Positions 17,964 through 26,821 are shown, counted from the stretch's first letter. The stretch is 64,000 bases of DNA from Pseudomonas sp. LS44 (GCF_024730785.1 NZ_CP102830.1:1736001-1800000), one strand, 5' to 3'. Translations and numbers: made by a program. The notes: generated by a model not told the origin, from the sequence alone.

Positions 17964-18914
17964 ATGAGTAACGCGAATACCCGGATTGGCATCATCGGCG
18001 CAGGTGCCATCGGCGGCTTCTACGGAGTGATGCTGGCGCGCGCTGGTTTCGATGTGCATTTCCTGTATCGCAGCGAGTTCGCCGCGGTGCAGGAACACGG
18101 CCTGACCCTGAAGAGCAAACGGCTCGGCGACTACAGTCCCAGCTCCCTGCAAGCCTATGGCGCCGCCGCCGACATGCCGCCTTGCGATTGGCTGCTGGTG
18201 GCCGCCAAGACCACCGCCAACCTCGCGCTGGCCCCATCCATCGCCAAGGTTGCTGCACCGGGCGCCAAGGTGGTGCTGTTGCAGAACGGTCTGGCGGTTG
18301 AGGATGAGCTGCGGCCATTACTACCGGAAAGCCTGCATCTGCTCGGCGGTCTGTGCCTGGTTTCGACCCATCGTCGTGGGCCGGGAATGATCGAGCATTA
18401 CGGCGGTGGGCGGGTCAATCTGGGCTATCACTCCGGTCCAGCCAAGGGCACGGCTGCTCAGCAAATCGTCGAAGAAGGCGCCGGGCTGTTTGTCGCTGCC
18501 GGACTGGAGGCGGAGAGCATGGACGACCTGGCCCAGGCGCGCTGGCAGAAGCTCTTGTTCAACATTCCCCTGAATGGCTTGTCGGTGCTGCTCAACAGCG
18601 GTTCGCGGGCCTTGATGACCAAGCCGGAAACCCGCGCGCTGGTGCGTGAGCTGATGGATGAGGTAGTGGCCGGTGCCGCTGCGTGCGGCCATCCGGTGCC
18701 GGCTGGCAGCGTCGAAATGGCTTGGGCATCGACCGACGTCCAGACCGACTACCAACCAAGCATGTTTCTCGACTTCGCCGCCCAGCGTCCGCTGGAAATC
18801 GGGGCGATCTATGCGGCGCCGCTGGCAGCGGTCGCCAAGGTCGGCTTCGCCATGCCGAAGATCGAGATGCTCTACCAGAGCTTGTGCTTTCTCGACGAGC
18901 GCAACCGGCCATGA
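17964..18914 (+). CDS. Putative 2-dehydropantoate 2-reductase (ketopantoate reductase family)
   Basis: A 316-residue NADP-binding protein of the PanE/ApbA family, which reduces ketopantoate to pantoate in pantothenate synthesis. The Rossmann loop is IGIIGAGAIGGFYGVMLARAG; VAAKTTANLAL and LLQNGLAVEDEL are the usual NADP- and substrate-binding segments. The C-terminal domain has WQKLLFNIPLNGLSVLL with the catalytic lysine. GAGGAGG lies 8 nt before the ATG. Pseudomonads carry several paralogues and a true panE elsewhere cannot be excluded, so no symbol is given. Confidence 0.82.
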   Translation: MSNANTRIGIIGAGAIGGFYGVMLARAGFDVHFLYRSEFAAVQEHGLTLKSKRLGDYSPSSLQAYGAAADMPPCDWLLVAAKTTANLALAPSIAKVAAPGAKVVLLQNGLAVEDELRPLLPESLHLLGGLCLVSTHRRGPGMIEHYGGGRVNLGYHSGPAKGTAAQQIVEEGAGLFVAAGLEAESMDDLAQARWQKLLFNIPLNGLSVLLNSGSRALMTKPETRALVRELMDEVVAGAAACGHPVPAGSVEMAWASTDVQTDYQPSMFLDFAAQRPLEIGAIYAAPLAAVAKVGFAMPKIEMLYQSLCFLDERNRP

Positions 18915-18953
18915 CCACGCTGGTCCGGCGCTAGGCCGGGCCAGCCATGTTGC

Positions 18954-20003
18954 TCAGCGATTCTCCTGCTCGTACTTGTCCAGCGTGTCGCTGGCGATCT
19001 GCCGACCGAGTTCGATCAGCTCCGGCGCCCTGTAGAACTCGAAGAACCGGCAGACGCGCTTCGGCACGTTGATGAGGATATCCGGCGGATAGCCGGCGAT
19101 CTTGTACTGCGCCAACGACGTCTGCATCACCTCGAAGCTTTGGTTGATCAGCTCCAGCAGCGAGGCCGGGCCGATATTGCTCAACACCACCGAGCCCTCG
19201 GCGGATTTCGGCGCGCCTTCGCTTTCCGGGGCGGCGATCGGTTGCTGCGCTTGCGGTAAGGCTGGCTCGTCGATCCAGGGATTGGGTTCCGCTGCGCTTG
19301 GCTGGCTTCCGTCGACCAGCATGGCCAAGTCCTCCTCGTCACTGCTGGTTTTGAAGCGGAACGAGGGCAGGCGGGTGGTCAACGAACTCATTAACTGATC
19401 GAAGCGACTCTTGAGCGCCGGCGGTCGTTCGATCACCGGCAGCCGGTACTGTTTGTGATTGGTTGCGTTGAGATTGACGGCGATGATCAGGTCGCAATGG
19501 CTGGACACCACCGGGACGATCGGCAGCGGATTGAGAATGCCGCCATCGACCAGCATGCGGTTGCCCTGGACCACCGGTGTGAACAGACTCGGAATCGCCG
19601 CCGAGGCACGCATCGCTTGATGAAGGCAGCCTTCCTGGAACCAGATTTCCTGCTGGTTGGTGAGGTCGGTGGCGACGGCCGTGTAGGGGATGTTGAGGTT
19701 CTCGATATCGATTTCGCCGACGATCTCGCGAATCCGCCCGAAGACCTTTTCGCCACGAATCGCGCCGAGGCGGAAACTCACATCGACCAGGCGCAACACG
19801 TCGAGGTAGTCCAGGCTTTCGATCCAGGCGCGGTACTCGCCGAGCTTGCCGGCGGCATAGATGCCGCCGATCACCGAGCCCATCGAGCAGCCGGCGATAC
19901 AGGCGATGTCATAGCCGCGCGCCTCCAGCTCGGCGATTACGCCGATATGCGCATAGCCGCGTGCGCCCCCCGACCCCAGCACCAGGGCTACTCGCTTACT
20001 CAT
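18954..20003 (-). CDS. Patatin-like phospholipase (RssA/NTE group)
   Basis: A 349-residue serine hydrolase. The oxyanion loop is LGSGGARGYAHIG, the nucleophile is Ser40 in IAGCSMGSVIGG, and the second member of the dyad is Asp153 in MLVDGGILNPLP. The last 130 residues (acidic, alanine/proline-rich, then a helical YPPDILINVPKRVCRFFEFY segment) are an extension seen in pseudomonad homologues. An upstream in-frame start would add 11 residues, but ACGAGG sits 7 nt before the ATG at 20003. Probably acts on membrane phospholipids or lysophospholipids. It is convergent with the ketopantoate-reductase-like gene. Confidence 0.87.
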   Translation of the reverse strand: MSKRVALVLGSGGARGYAHIGVIAELEARGYDIACIAGCSMGSVIGGIYAAGKLGEYRAWIESLDYLDVLRLVDVSFRLGAIRGEKVFGRIREIVGEIDIENLNIPYTAVATDLTNQQEIWFQEGCLHQAMRASAAIPSLFTPVVQGNRMLVDGGILNPLPIVPVVSSHCDLIIAVNLNATNHKQYRLPVIERPPALKSRFDQLMSSLTTRLPSFRFKTSSDEEDLAMLVDGSQPSAAEPNPWIDEPALPQAQQPIAAPESEGAPKSAEGSVVLSNIGPASLLELINQSFEVMQTSLAQYKIAGYPPDILINVPKRVCRFFEFYRAPELIELGRQIASDTLDKYEQENR

Positions 20004-20095
20004 AACCGACCTCGTTTGCAGGCTTTCTGTGACCATACGCGCGCAATCTTCACTCGCCTAGGCGTGCGGCTGCGATTATCGTGGTCGACCGTCTT

Positions 20096-20293
20096 AGAGC
20101 CTGTTCACGATCTGCTGCGCGTCGGCCGTACGGCGTTAAAAACCGGGCTCAGATGCTCATTTACAGCGCGTAAACTCCGCTCTTCGTCCGTTTTATTCGC
20201 TGGCGCTCACCCTACGGGCCAGCCTTTGGCTGTTACTCCCGCTGGTCGTTGCGCCTTGTCCGGCTTTAGCTCGCGAGATCGTGAACAGGCTCT
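20096..20293. repeat. 198-bp MITE-like element, family B, copy 2
   Basis: Terminal inverted repeats AGAGCCTGTTCACGATCT and its complement, and an interior nearly identical to 4698-4895. Both copies are 198 bp. It lies upstream of the patatin gene and of the small lipoprotein gene, 84 bp before the latter. No coding capacity. Confidence 0.87.
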
Positions 20294-20377
20294 TATCAGG
20301 GTTGGGCACTTTTTCACTGCGCGCCGTTCCAACCGCCAGCTAGAATTTTTTCGATCGTCCATTCAAGGAGCAACACT

Positions 20378-20656
20378 ATGAAAGCCCTGATCTGCCTACC
20401 TTTGCTGGTTCTGGCGCTGGCCGGCTGTGCTGGCAAGACCGCCTACCGTGACAGCTGTGCTTCGCAACTGGACGCCGCATGGAAAGAGCTCGACCTGGCC
20501 AAGGCCGATGGATTTGCCGGTACCGTCAGCTATTCGAAGGCGTTGTCGCTGCTCACCGGAGCCAAGACCCAGCAGCAATTCGAGGGCTATCAAGGCTGTA
20601 CCGAGAAAGCCGAGAAGGCGCGTTTCTACATTCGCGAGTCGCGCGCCGGGCGTTGA
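20378..20656 (+). CDS. Small lipoprotein of unknown function
   Basis: A 92-residue protein with a lipoprotein signal peptide: MKALICLPLLVLALAGCAGK, lipobox LAGC with Cys17 as the lipidated residue. The mature part is short, helical and charged (LDAAWKELDLAKADG, KTQQQFEGYQGC, TEKAEKARFYIRESRAGR), resembling small pseudomonad outer-membrane lipoproteins. AAGGAG lies 9 nt before the ATG. Its TGA stop directly abuts the stop of the convergent lipoprotein gene. Confidence 0.75.
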   Translation: MKALICLPLLVLALAGCAGKTAYRDSCASQLDAAWKELDLAKADGFAGTVSYSKALSLLTGAKTQQQFEGYQGCTEKAEKARFYIRESRAGR

Positions 20657-20971
20657 TCACTCCTCGCTCACGCGCGCGGTGTCGCTGATGGCATTGCAAT
20701 TGTCCGGCGTCAGGCAGTAGGTGAGGTACACCGCCTGCTTGCCGCAGCCGCGTACGCCAATGGTGTATTCGGTGCGTTCGTAGCCGAAGCGTAGCTGGAC
20801 GACCTTGCTGGTGAGCACGCTCGGCGTCACGTTCTGGCAGTTCAGCTCGAAAGCGGCGCGGGTGGTGGTGGCCTTGACTGCCGCCTCCTGGTTCTGGGCG
20901 ACGAACTGCTCGTTGGTGACGCACCCGCTCAGCGAGACGAGGCAGGCGAACAGCGGAAGGGAACGGTTCAT
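20657..20971 (-). CDS. Small lipoprotein of unknown function (convergent partner)
   Basis: A 104-residue protein with signal MNRSLPLFACLVSLSGCVT, lipobox SLSGC with Cys17 lipidated. The mature part has four further cysteines (NCQNV, RGCGKQ, TYCLTPDNC) that could form disulfides, and YERTEYTIGVRGCGKQ suggests a small beta fold. AAGGAGTGATCC lies before the ATG. Its stop codon meets that of the plus-strand lipoprotein base to base (TGA|TCA), leaving no room for a separate terminator. Function unknown. Confidence 0.72.
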   Translation of the reverse strand: MNRSLPLFACLVSLSGCVTNEQFVAQNQEAAVKATTTRAAFELNCQNVTPSVLTSKVVQLRFGYERTEYTIGVRGCGKQAVYLTYCLTPDNCNAISDTARVSEE

Positions 20972-20998
20972 AGGATCACTCCTTGATGGATAGTGCTG

Positions 20999-21161
20999 TA
21001 GTGGCCTGTTTGGTTAATTCAGTTAGTCAATTTCGGCACCTGAGACCCCGATACTGCGTTGCCGCTCCTCGCCATAGCCCTGCTATGACTCGTCGCGGCG
21101 CCTTGTCTCAGAGCCTCAGTCATCCGAACTTGAGATAACCAATTAACCGCACAGGCCACTA
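20999..21161. repeat. 163-bp MITE-like element, family D
   Basis: The ends are TAGTGGCCTGTTTGGTTAATT and AATTAACCGCACAGGCCACTA, an imperfect inverted repeat of about 21 bp. Inside is another palindromic stretch around CCATAGCCCTGCTATG. It is the only copy recognised here and takes up most of the gap between the minus-strand lipoprotein and the flavin reductase gene. Confidence 0.65.
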
Positions 21162-21207
21162 GTGTAGCCCGCACTCCTGCTCCTTTTCTGCCTGCACAGA
21201 GGTTCCG

Positions 21208-21816
21208 ATGCAGCTTGATTTCAATCAGCTTTCACCCGCCGAGGCCTATCGTTGGCTGGCCTCCACCGTCACGCCACGGCCGATTGCCTGGGTGTCCACG
21301 CGTAGCGCGAGCGGCATTAGCAACCTGGCGCCATTCAGTTTTTTTCAGGTCATCAGCGATACGCCGCCAACCGTGATGGTCAACATTTCGACCCGCGACG
21401 ACGGCGCTCTGAAAGACACACTGCGCAATGTTCAGGAAACCGGCGAACTGGTCATCCAGTTGGTGTCCGCGGCACATGCGCAGCTCATGAACGCCTCGGC
21501 GGCCGTGTTGCCGCATGGCATCAGCGAGTTTGAATATTGCGGGATTGCCAGTCTGCCCGCCGAGCGGGTGCGGGCCCCGCGCGTGGCTGGGGCGGCGGTG
21601 GCGTTCGAGTGCGATGTGGTTGAGGTGCAACCTTATCCGCGCGCGGCGCCCAACTGTCATTTGATCTTTGCCCGCGTGCTGCTGGCGCATATCGACGACG
21701 CAGTCCTGATCGATAACGGCCGGCACATCGATCCGGCTCAACTCGACCTGATCGGCCGCCTCGGCGGCAGCAACTATTGCACCACCCGCGATCGTTTTTC
21801 GATGACTCGTCCTTGA
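21208..21816 (+). CDS. Flavin reductase-like (FMN-binding split barrel) protein
   Basis: A 202-residue protein of the flavin-reductase-like domain family. RPIAWVSTRSASGISNLAPFSFFQ is the FMN phosphate and isoalloxazine loop, and PPTVMVNISTR and VRAPRVAGAAVAFECDVVEV are the following conserved strands. Members use FMN to bind or reduce flavin for partner oxygenases. No partner oxygenase is adjacent, so the role is open. A possible RBS, AGAGG, precedes the ATG by 7 nt. Confidence 0.82.
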   Translation: MQLDFNQLSPAEAYRWLASTVTPRPIAWVSTRSASGISNLAPFSFFQVISDTPPTVMVNISTRDDGALKDTLRNVQETGELVIQLVSAAHAQLMNASAAVLPHGISEFEYCGIASLPAERVRAPRVAGAAVAFECDVVEVQPYPRAAPNCHLIFARVLLAHIDDAVLIDNGRHIDPAQLDLIGRLGGSNYCTTRDRFSMTRP

Positions 21817-21823
21817 TCCTGCC

Positions 21824-21882
21824 GTAGCCCGGATGCAATCCGGGGCGGCGAGTTGCCGGCTCCCGGATTGCATCCGGGCTAC
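21824..21882. repeat. REP-like hairpin (GTAGCCCGGATGCAATCCGGG family)
   Basis: Same inverted repeat as at 13772-13821, with a longer loop. It follows the flavin reductase stop by 7 bp, where it may stabilise or end the transcript. Confidence 0.85.
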
Positions 21883-21891
21883 AAAGAGGCC

Positions 21892-21950
21892 GTAGGAGCG
21901 AATTCATTCGCGATAGGGGAGGCGCGCATCACGAATGAATTCGCTCCTAC
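21892..21950. repeat. REP-like hairpin (GTAGGAGCGAATTCATTCGCG family)
   Basis: GTAGGAGCGAATTCATTCGCG pairs with its complement ending GAATTCGCTCCTAC. Related copies are at 26863-26955 and 30182-30231, with a short form at 58192-58219. It lies 9 bp from the previous hairpin of a different family, 103 bp before moxR. Confidence 0.85.
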
Positions 21951-22053
21951 CAAACGACGAGATCGCTGGCGAGGTGTCGCCAAAGGTTGCCGGCGCTTTG
22001 CGGCGCATCGCCGGGCCAGTAGCATCGGACTCCAGAACAACAAGGAGTGATGC

Positions 22054-22971
22054 ATGCGCACGAAACTGGAAGGCTGTTTGCAGGCGGTCAATCAAGTATT
22101 GCTTGGTAAGGATGCCCAAGTGCGTCTGGCCATGACCTGTCTGCTGGCGCGGGGGCACTTGCTGATCGAAGACCTGCCCGGCATGGGCAAGACCACGCTC
22201 AGTCACGCCTTGGCCAAGGTGCTCGGCTTGAGTTTCCAGCGCATCCAGTTCACCTCCGACCTGCTGCCCGGCGATATCCTTGGTACTTCGGTGTTCGACA
22301 AGGACAGTGGCCAGTTCGTCTTTCATCCTGGGCCGATTTTCGCCGAACTGGTGCTGGCCGACGAGATCAACCGCGCCACGCCGAAGAGCCAGAGCGCGCT
22401 GCTCGAGGCGATGGAAGAGGGCCAGGTGACCATCGAAGGGGCGACCCGGCCGCTGCCCGAGTCGTTTTTCGTGATCGCCACGCAGAACCCGGTGAGCCAG
22501 GGCGGCACCTTCGCCCTGCCAGAATCGCAGCTCGATCGCTTTCTCATGCGCCTGTCGCTCGGCTACCCGGCCAAGGTGGCGGAAAAAGCGCTGCTGCTCG
22601 GCGAAGCGCGGCGTGATCTGCTGCCCCGTCTGCCGGCGATTCTCAGCCACGAGGAACTGGCTGGCCTGCAAGCTTTGGTGCCGCAAGTGCGCGCCAGCGA
22701 TGCATTGGTCGATTACGTGCTGCGCCTGGTCGATGCCACGCGCAGTCAGCCGCAGTTCGCCTGGGGTTTGTCGCCGCGGGCCAGTCTGGCACTGCTGGCC
22801 GCGGCGCGCGCCTGGGCGTTTCTTGCTGAGCGCGATTACGTGATTCCCGAAGATGTGCAGGCGGTGCTGCCATCGGTGGTCGGCCATCGCCTGCGCGAGC
22901 GTGCCGACCCGGCCGGCCATGGCGGCGGTGCGCTGGTGCAGTGGTTGCTGCGCGAGGTGCCGGCGCTTTGA
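22054..22971 (+). CDS. MoxR-family AAA+ ATPase
   Basis: A cytoplasmic AAA+ ATPase of 305 residues, proposed chaperone for maturation of other proteins. Walker A is LPGMGKTT (residues 41-48), Walker B LVLADEINRATPKSQSALLEAM, sensor 1 FFVIATQNPVSQGGTFALPESQLDRF. The C-terminal lid includes GLSPRASLALLAAARAWA. AAGGAG lies 6 nt before the ATG. Its TGA overlaps the TTG start of the DUF58 gene. The moxR-DUF58-transglutaminase trio is conserved in pseudomonads (PAO1 PA2875-PA2873). Confidence 0.92.
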   Translation: MRTKLEGCLQAVNQVLLGKDAQVRLAMTCLLARGHLLIEDLPGMGKTTLSHALAKVLGLSFQRIQFTSDLLPGDILGTSVFDKDSGQFVFHPGPIFAELVLADEINRATPKSQSALLEAMEEGQVTIEGATRPLPESFFVIATQNPVSQGGTFALPESQLDRFLMRLSLGYPAKVAEKALLLGEARRDLLPRLPAILSHEELAGLQALVPQVRASDALVDYVLRLVDATRSQPQFAWGLSPRASLALLAAARAWAFLAERDYVIPEDVQAVLPSVVGHRLRERADPAGHGGGALVQWLLREVPAL

Positions 22972-23921
22972 GCGCGCTGCTACGCCAGCGCTGGAACCGC
23001 TGGCTGGCGCGGCGTCTGCCGCCGGCCTCCAGCGTACGGCTGACGCAGCGGCGGATTTTCATCATTCCCACGCGGATCGGCGCGGCGTTCTTCCTGGCGT
23101 TGTTGCTGATGCTGCTGGCGGCAATCAATTACCAGAACAATCTGGCCTTCGGCCTGACCTTCTTGCTCGGCTCGGTGTTCATCGTCGCCATCTTGCATAC
23201 CTACCGCAATCTGGCCGGGCTGACCTTGAGCGCCGCCGGTGGCGGAGCGGTGTTTGTCGGCGAGCAAGCGCGTTTTCGCCTGCGCCTGGAAAGCCGCGAG
23301 CGCGCTCACCAGGCGATTGCCCTGGGCTGGCCGCCGCAACCGCTGCAAGCGCTGGACGTGCCGCAACAAGGCGTCAGCGAATGCGAGCTAAGCCAGCCGG
23401 CGTTGCAGCGCGGTTGGTTGCGGCCCGGCCGTTTGCGGGTCGAGAGCCGCTTTCCGCTGGGTCTTCTGGTGGCCTGGAGCCTGGTCGATCTGGATCAAGC
23501 CTTGCTGATTTATCCGCGCCCATTGGAAGGCGAGCTGCCGCTGCAAACCGGCGGCGATGATCCCGAGGATGAAGGCGTGCGTACCTTGGGCGGCGGCGCC
23601 GACGACTTTCAGGGCCTGAAGGCCTATCAGCCCGGTGACTCCAAGCGGCGCATGCACTGGAAGGCCTTTTCGCGCGGCCAAGGGCTGCTGGTCAAAGACT
23701 TCGCCGCGCTCAGCGGCCGTGATCTGTGGCTGGATTTCGACGCCTTGGACGGCGAGGTGGAGAGCCGCCTGTCGTTGCTTTGCCACTGGGTGCTGCAATT
23801 GTCCGAACGCCAGCAGCCCTTTGCCCTGAACCTGCCCGGCGTGCAGCTGGCGCCGGCGTGCGGCGATGGCCACCGCGAAGCCTGTCTACGCGCCTTGGCT
23901 CTGTACGGTGCCCAGCCATGA
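22968..23921 (+). CDS. DUF58 domain membrane protein
   Basis: A 317-residue protein with two membrane helices near the N-terminus (IGAAFFLALLLMLLAAINYQ and the following LTFLLGSVFIVAILH) and a cytoplasmic DUF58 domain, vWFA-like and usually paired with MoxR. The family core is LKAYQPGDSKRRMHWKAFSR. The TTG at 22968, overlapping the moxR stop as TTGA, is preferred: it gives MSALLRQRWNRWLARR, in line with homologues. An earlier GTG would sit inside moxR. Its stop overlaps the tgpA start (ATGA). Confidence 0.86.
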   Translation: MSALLRQRWNRWLARRLPPASSVRLTQRRIFIIPTRIGAAFFLALLLMLLAAINYQNNLAFGLTFLLGSVFIVAILHTYRNLAGLTLSAAGGGAVFVGEQARFRLRLESRERAHQAIALGWPPQPLQALDVPQQGVSECELSQPALQRGWLRPGRLRVESRFPLGLLVAWSLVDLDQALLIYPRPLEGELPLQTGGDDPEDEGVRTLGGGADDFQGLKAYQPGDSKRRMHWKAFSRGQGLLVKDFAALSGRDLWLDFDALDGEVESRLSLLCHWVLQLSERQQPFALNLPGVQLAPACGDGHREACLRALALYGAQP

Positions 23922-25933
23922 GTGCGCCGCAGCCGATCGCGGCCCGACCGAACGCGGCCCGACCAATTCCTCGGGTCAGCCTGACCTGGCTGTTGGTCGC
24001 CCAGGCGCTGGTGATCATTCCCCATCTGGCGCATCTACCGCTGTGGATCATCGGTCTGTGGCTGGCCTGCGCGGCGTGGCGGGTGCAGATCTTCCGCATG
24101 CGAGCGCGCTATCCCAGCGGCCTGACCAAGATCGCCATGATGATCGGTGCCGGCGCCGGGGTGTTTTTCTCGCGTGGCAGCCTGATCGGCCTCGACGCCG
24201 GCGTGGTGCTGCTGGTCGCCGCGTTCATTCTCAAGCTGGTCGAAATGCGCACCCGGCGCGACGCGCTGGTTTTGATCCTGCTCGGCTTCTTTACCGTGGT
24301 CACCGCTTATCTATTCGATGACAGCATCGTCGCGGCGCTGTTCAGCCTGCTGCCGGTCACCGCGCTGCTGGCCGCCTTGATCGGTCTGCAGCAGAGCGCC
24401 TTCGCCAGTCGCCCGTGGCCGACCTTGCGCCTGGCCGGCGGTCTGCTGCTGCAGGCGTTGCCGCTGATGCTGCTGCTGTTCGTGTTCTTTCCGCGTCTGG
24501 GGCCGCTGTGGTCGCTGTCGCTGCCCAAGGATCAAGGCGTCATCGGTCTGGCCGAGAGCATGACGCCGGCGGATATCGCCGAGCTGAGCCGCTCCGCCGA
24601 GCTGGCCTTCCGGGTCAGCTTCGCCGATCAGCCGCCACCGCGCGCCAGCCTGTATTGGCGGGCGCTGACGCTCGACCATTTCGATGGTCGGCGCTGGTCG
24701 CAATCCGATGGTGCCGCCTTCTCGCCGACGCCGAACTGGCAGAAACGCGGGTCGAGTTATGCCTACAGCGTGATCATGCAGCCCAGTGCACAGCGCTGGC
24801 TGTTCGCCCTCGACGTGGCCGAAAGCGATTTGCCGCAAACCCGGCTGATGAGCGATTTCCGCCTGGAACGCGCTCGCCCGGTACAACGCGCCCTGCAATA
24901 CCAGGTTACCTCCTGGCCGGAGGCGGTGCGTGAGCCGCAGGCGAGTCCCGCTACCTTGCGCCGCGCCTTGCAGCTGCCGGCGAGTGGCGACCCACGCACC
25001 CGTGCCTGGGCTGAACAGTTGCAACAACAGCACGAGCAACCGCAGGCGTTGGTGCAGGCGCTGCTCGCGCATTTCCACCAGCAGCCATTCCACTACACGC
25101 TGCGTCCGCCGGCATTGGGCGCCGACAGCATCGACGATTTCCTGTTCGCCACGCGCAGTGGCTTTTGCGCCCACTACGCCGGGGCCATGGTCTTCGTGCT
25201 GCGTGCCGCCGGCATTCCCGCGCGTGTGGTAGCTGGCTACCAGGGCGGCGAATGGAACCAGGCCGGCAACTACCTGCAAGTACGCCAGTTTGATGCCCAC
25301 GCTTGGGTTGAATACTGGCGGGAGGGGCAGGGCTGGACGAGCGTCGACCCGACTTTCCAAGTGGCGCCAGAGCGCATCGAGCAAGGCCTCGAAGAAGCGC
25401 TGGCTGGCGAGCAGAGCTTTCTCGAGGGATCGCCGCTGTCGCCGCTGCGCTACCGCAACGTCAGCTGGCTGAACGAACTGCGCCTGAGCTGGGACCAGCT
25501 CAACTATGACTGGCAACGCTGGGTGCTCGGCTACCAGGGCGAGCAGCAGTTGCAGTTACTGCAGCGTTGGTTCGGTCGCGTGGACGGCCGCGATCTGGCC
25601 CTGGCGATGGTTGGTGGTGGCGGTCTGCTGCTGGGTTTGGTGGCGCTCTGGTTGTTCAAGCCCTGGCGCCGTGAGCAAGACGCGCAACGACGTCTGTTTC
25701 GCCAGTTCGAGACGTTGCTGGCTCGGCATGGCCTGCGCCGCGCCGCCGGTGAGGGGCCGCGTGCATACGCCGAGCGCGCCAGTCTGGCCTTGCCGGCACA
25801 GGCCGAGGCGATTCGCACATTCGGCCAGGCCTATGAGGCGCAGCGCTACGCGGGTCGCGCGTTGCCGGCTGGGGAATTGCGTCGACATCTGCGGCAACTA
25901 CGCCGGGCGCTGCCTTGGCGACTGACGCGCTAG
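23918..25933 (+). CDS. tgpA: Membrane transglutaminase-like protein TgpA
   Basis: A 671-residue inner-membrane protein. Six hydrophobic helices fill the first ~200 residues, then a periplasmic transglutaminase-like domain with triad Cys417 (RSGFCAHYAG), His461 (FDAHAWVEYW) and Asp477 (SVDPT), and one more helix (LALAMVGGGGLLLGLVALW) before a cytoplasmic tail. P. aeruginosa TgpA (PA2873) has periplasmic transglutaminase activity and is needed for viability. It starts at the 4-bp overlap with DUF58 and is last in the moxR operon. Confidence 0.93.
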   Translation: MSAPQPIAARPNAARPIPRVSLTWLLVAQALVIIPHLAHLPLWIIGLWLACAAWRVQIFRMRARYPSGLTKIAMMIGAGAGVFFSRGSLIGLDAGVVLLVAAFILKLVEMRTRRDALVLILLGFFTVVTAYLFDDSIVAALFSLLPVTALLAALIGLQQSAFASRPWPTLRLAGGLLLQALPLMLLLFVFFPRLGPLWSLSLPKDQGVIGLAESMTPADIAELSRSAELAFRVSFADQPPPRASLYWRALTLDHFDGRRWSQSDGAAFSPTPNWQKRGSSYAYSVIMQPSAQRWLFALDVAESDLPQTRLMSDFRLERARPVQRALQYQVTSWPEAVREPQASPATLRRALQLPASGDPRTRAWAEQLQQQHEQPQALVQALLAHFHQQPFHYTLRPPALGADSIDDFLFATRSGFCAHYAGAMVFVLRAAGIPARVVAGYQGGEWNQAGNYLQVRQFDAHAWVEYWREGQGWTSVDPTFQVAPERIEQGLEEALAGEQSFLEGSPLSPLRYRNVSWLNELRLSWDQLNYDWQRWVLGYQGEQQLQLLQRWFGRVDGRDLALAMVGGGGLLLGLVALWLFKPWRREQDAQRRLFRQFETLLARHGLRRAAGEGPRAYAERASLALPAQAEAIRTFGQAYEAQRYAGRALPAGELRRHLRQLRRALPWRLTR

Positions 25934-25976
25934 GCTGATGCATTGACCTGTTTGGCAAATAGTTCGAAGGAGTCTC

Positions 25977-26735
25977 ATGTCCAGGTTCGTCGATGATCTG
26001 ATCGCCCAGGTATTGCGCCTGGATATCGCCCTGCATGCTTGCCGCGAACGCATGGCAGCGCACACCGATGGCGAAGGCCTGCATGACTTGCGCATCAACA
26101 TGCGCAAGCTGCGCAGCCTGTTGCGTCCGCTGCGCGAGGTGCCGGCAATGGCGATGCTGGAGCAGGCCGCCGCGGCGCTGGGGCAGTTGAGCGGACCGTT
26201 GCGCGATGAAGAAGTGTTGCTCGGCGAGCTGCGGCGCGTGGGTCGGCTTGATCTCGTGACAATTCATCAGGCCAGCCTGGAGGCGGGTTATCGGCGTCTG
26301 CTGGTCAGCGCCGAGCTGCATCATCTGTTTCGCGTGCTGGACAGCTGGCCGCAGCTGATGCGCCGGGCCGAGCATTACCAGCTGTTGAAAAAGGCCCGCA
26401 CGTGCATCGGCACGGCTTTGAGGCGGCAACGGCGCAAGCTGCGCAAGGCGCTGCGCGATCCGGCGCATGACCGGCACCGGCTGCGGGTGCTGATCAAGCG
26501 CATGCGTTATGGCAGCGAAGCCTTTGCGCAACTGACGCCGATCTCCAAAAGCGACCGCGACGCGCTCAAGGCCGCGCAGTCGGCGCTGGGCACTTGGCAC
26601 GATCTGCTGCAGTGGCTGGCCCGCGCGGAACGGGAGGCCGACTTGGCGTCCCTGGCGCCGGTCTGGCGCGAGGCGCTGCAGGATGCCGAGGAACAAGCCG
26701 ATCAGGCGTTGCAGCCGCTGCTCGAGCGCTTATAG
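25977..26735 (+). CDS. CHAD domain protein
   Basis: A 252-residue all-helical protein rich in conserved histidines and basic residues, the CHAD hallmark: EGLHDLRINMRKLRSLLRPL early, RHRLRVLIKRMRYGSEAF later, and ALGTWHDLLQWLARAE near the end. CHAD domains bind polyphosphate and are often found near polyphosphate-related enzymes, though none is adjacent here. GAAGGAG lies 7 nt before the ATG. The gap to tgpA is 43 bp, so it may share the transcript. Confidence 0.85.
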   Translation: MSRFVDDLIAQVLRLDIALHACRERMAAHTDGEGLHDLRINMRKLRSLLRPLREVPAMAMLEQAAAALGQLSGPLRDEEVLLGELRRVGRLDLVTIHQASLEAGYRRLLVSAELHHLFRVLDSWPQLMRRAEHYQLLKKARTCIGTALRRQRRKLRKALRDPAHDRHRLRVLIKRMRYGSEAFAQLTPISKSDRDALKAAQSALGTWHDLLQWLARAEREADLASLAPVWREALQDAEEQADQALQPLLERL

Positions 26736-26783
26736 CGCCCCCAACGCCGTGGAAGCGGGGCAGCGATCCCCATGGCAGCGGAT

Positions 26784-26821
26784 CGATGGGTATTGTCGCT
26801 GCACTCCTCAACCCATCCTAC
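26784..26821. repeat. Small hairpin repeat, GATGGGTAT...ACCCATCCTAC, copy 1
   Basis: GATGGGT pairs with ACCCATC around a loop with GTCGCTGCACTC. Related copies are at 46907-46951 and, inverted, at 63147-63174. It follows the CHAD gene. Confidence 0.55.

Noticed and set aside
20097..20377. Family B element considered as a small RNA gene
   Set aside because: Its long fold is explained by terminal inverted repeats and a second copy at 4698-4895; no promoter or terminator is visible around it.
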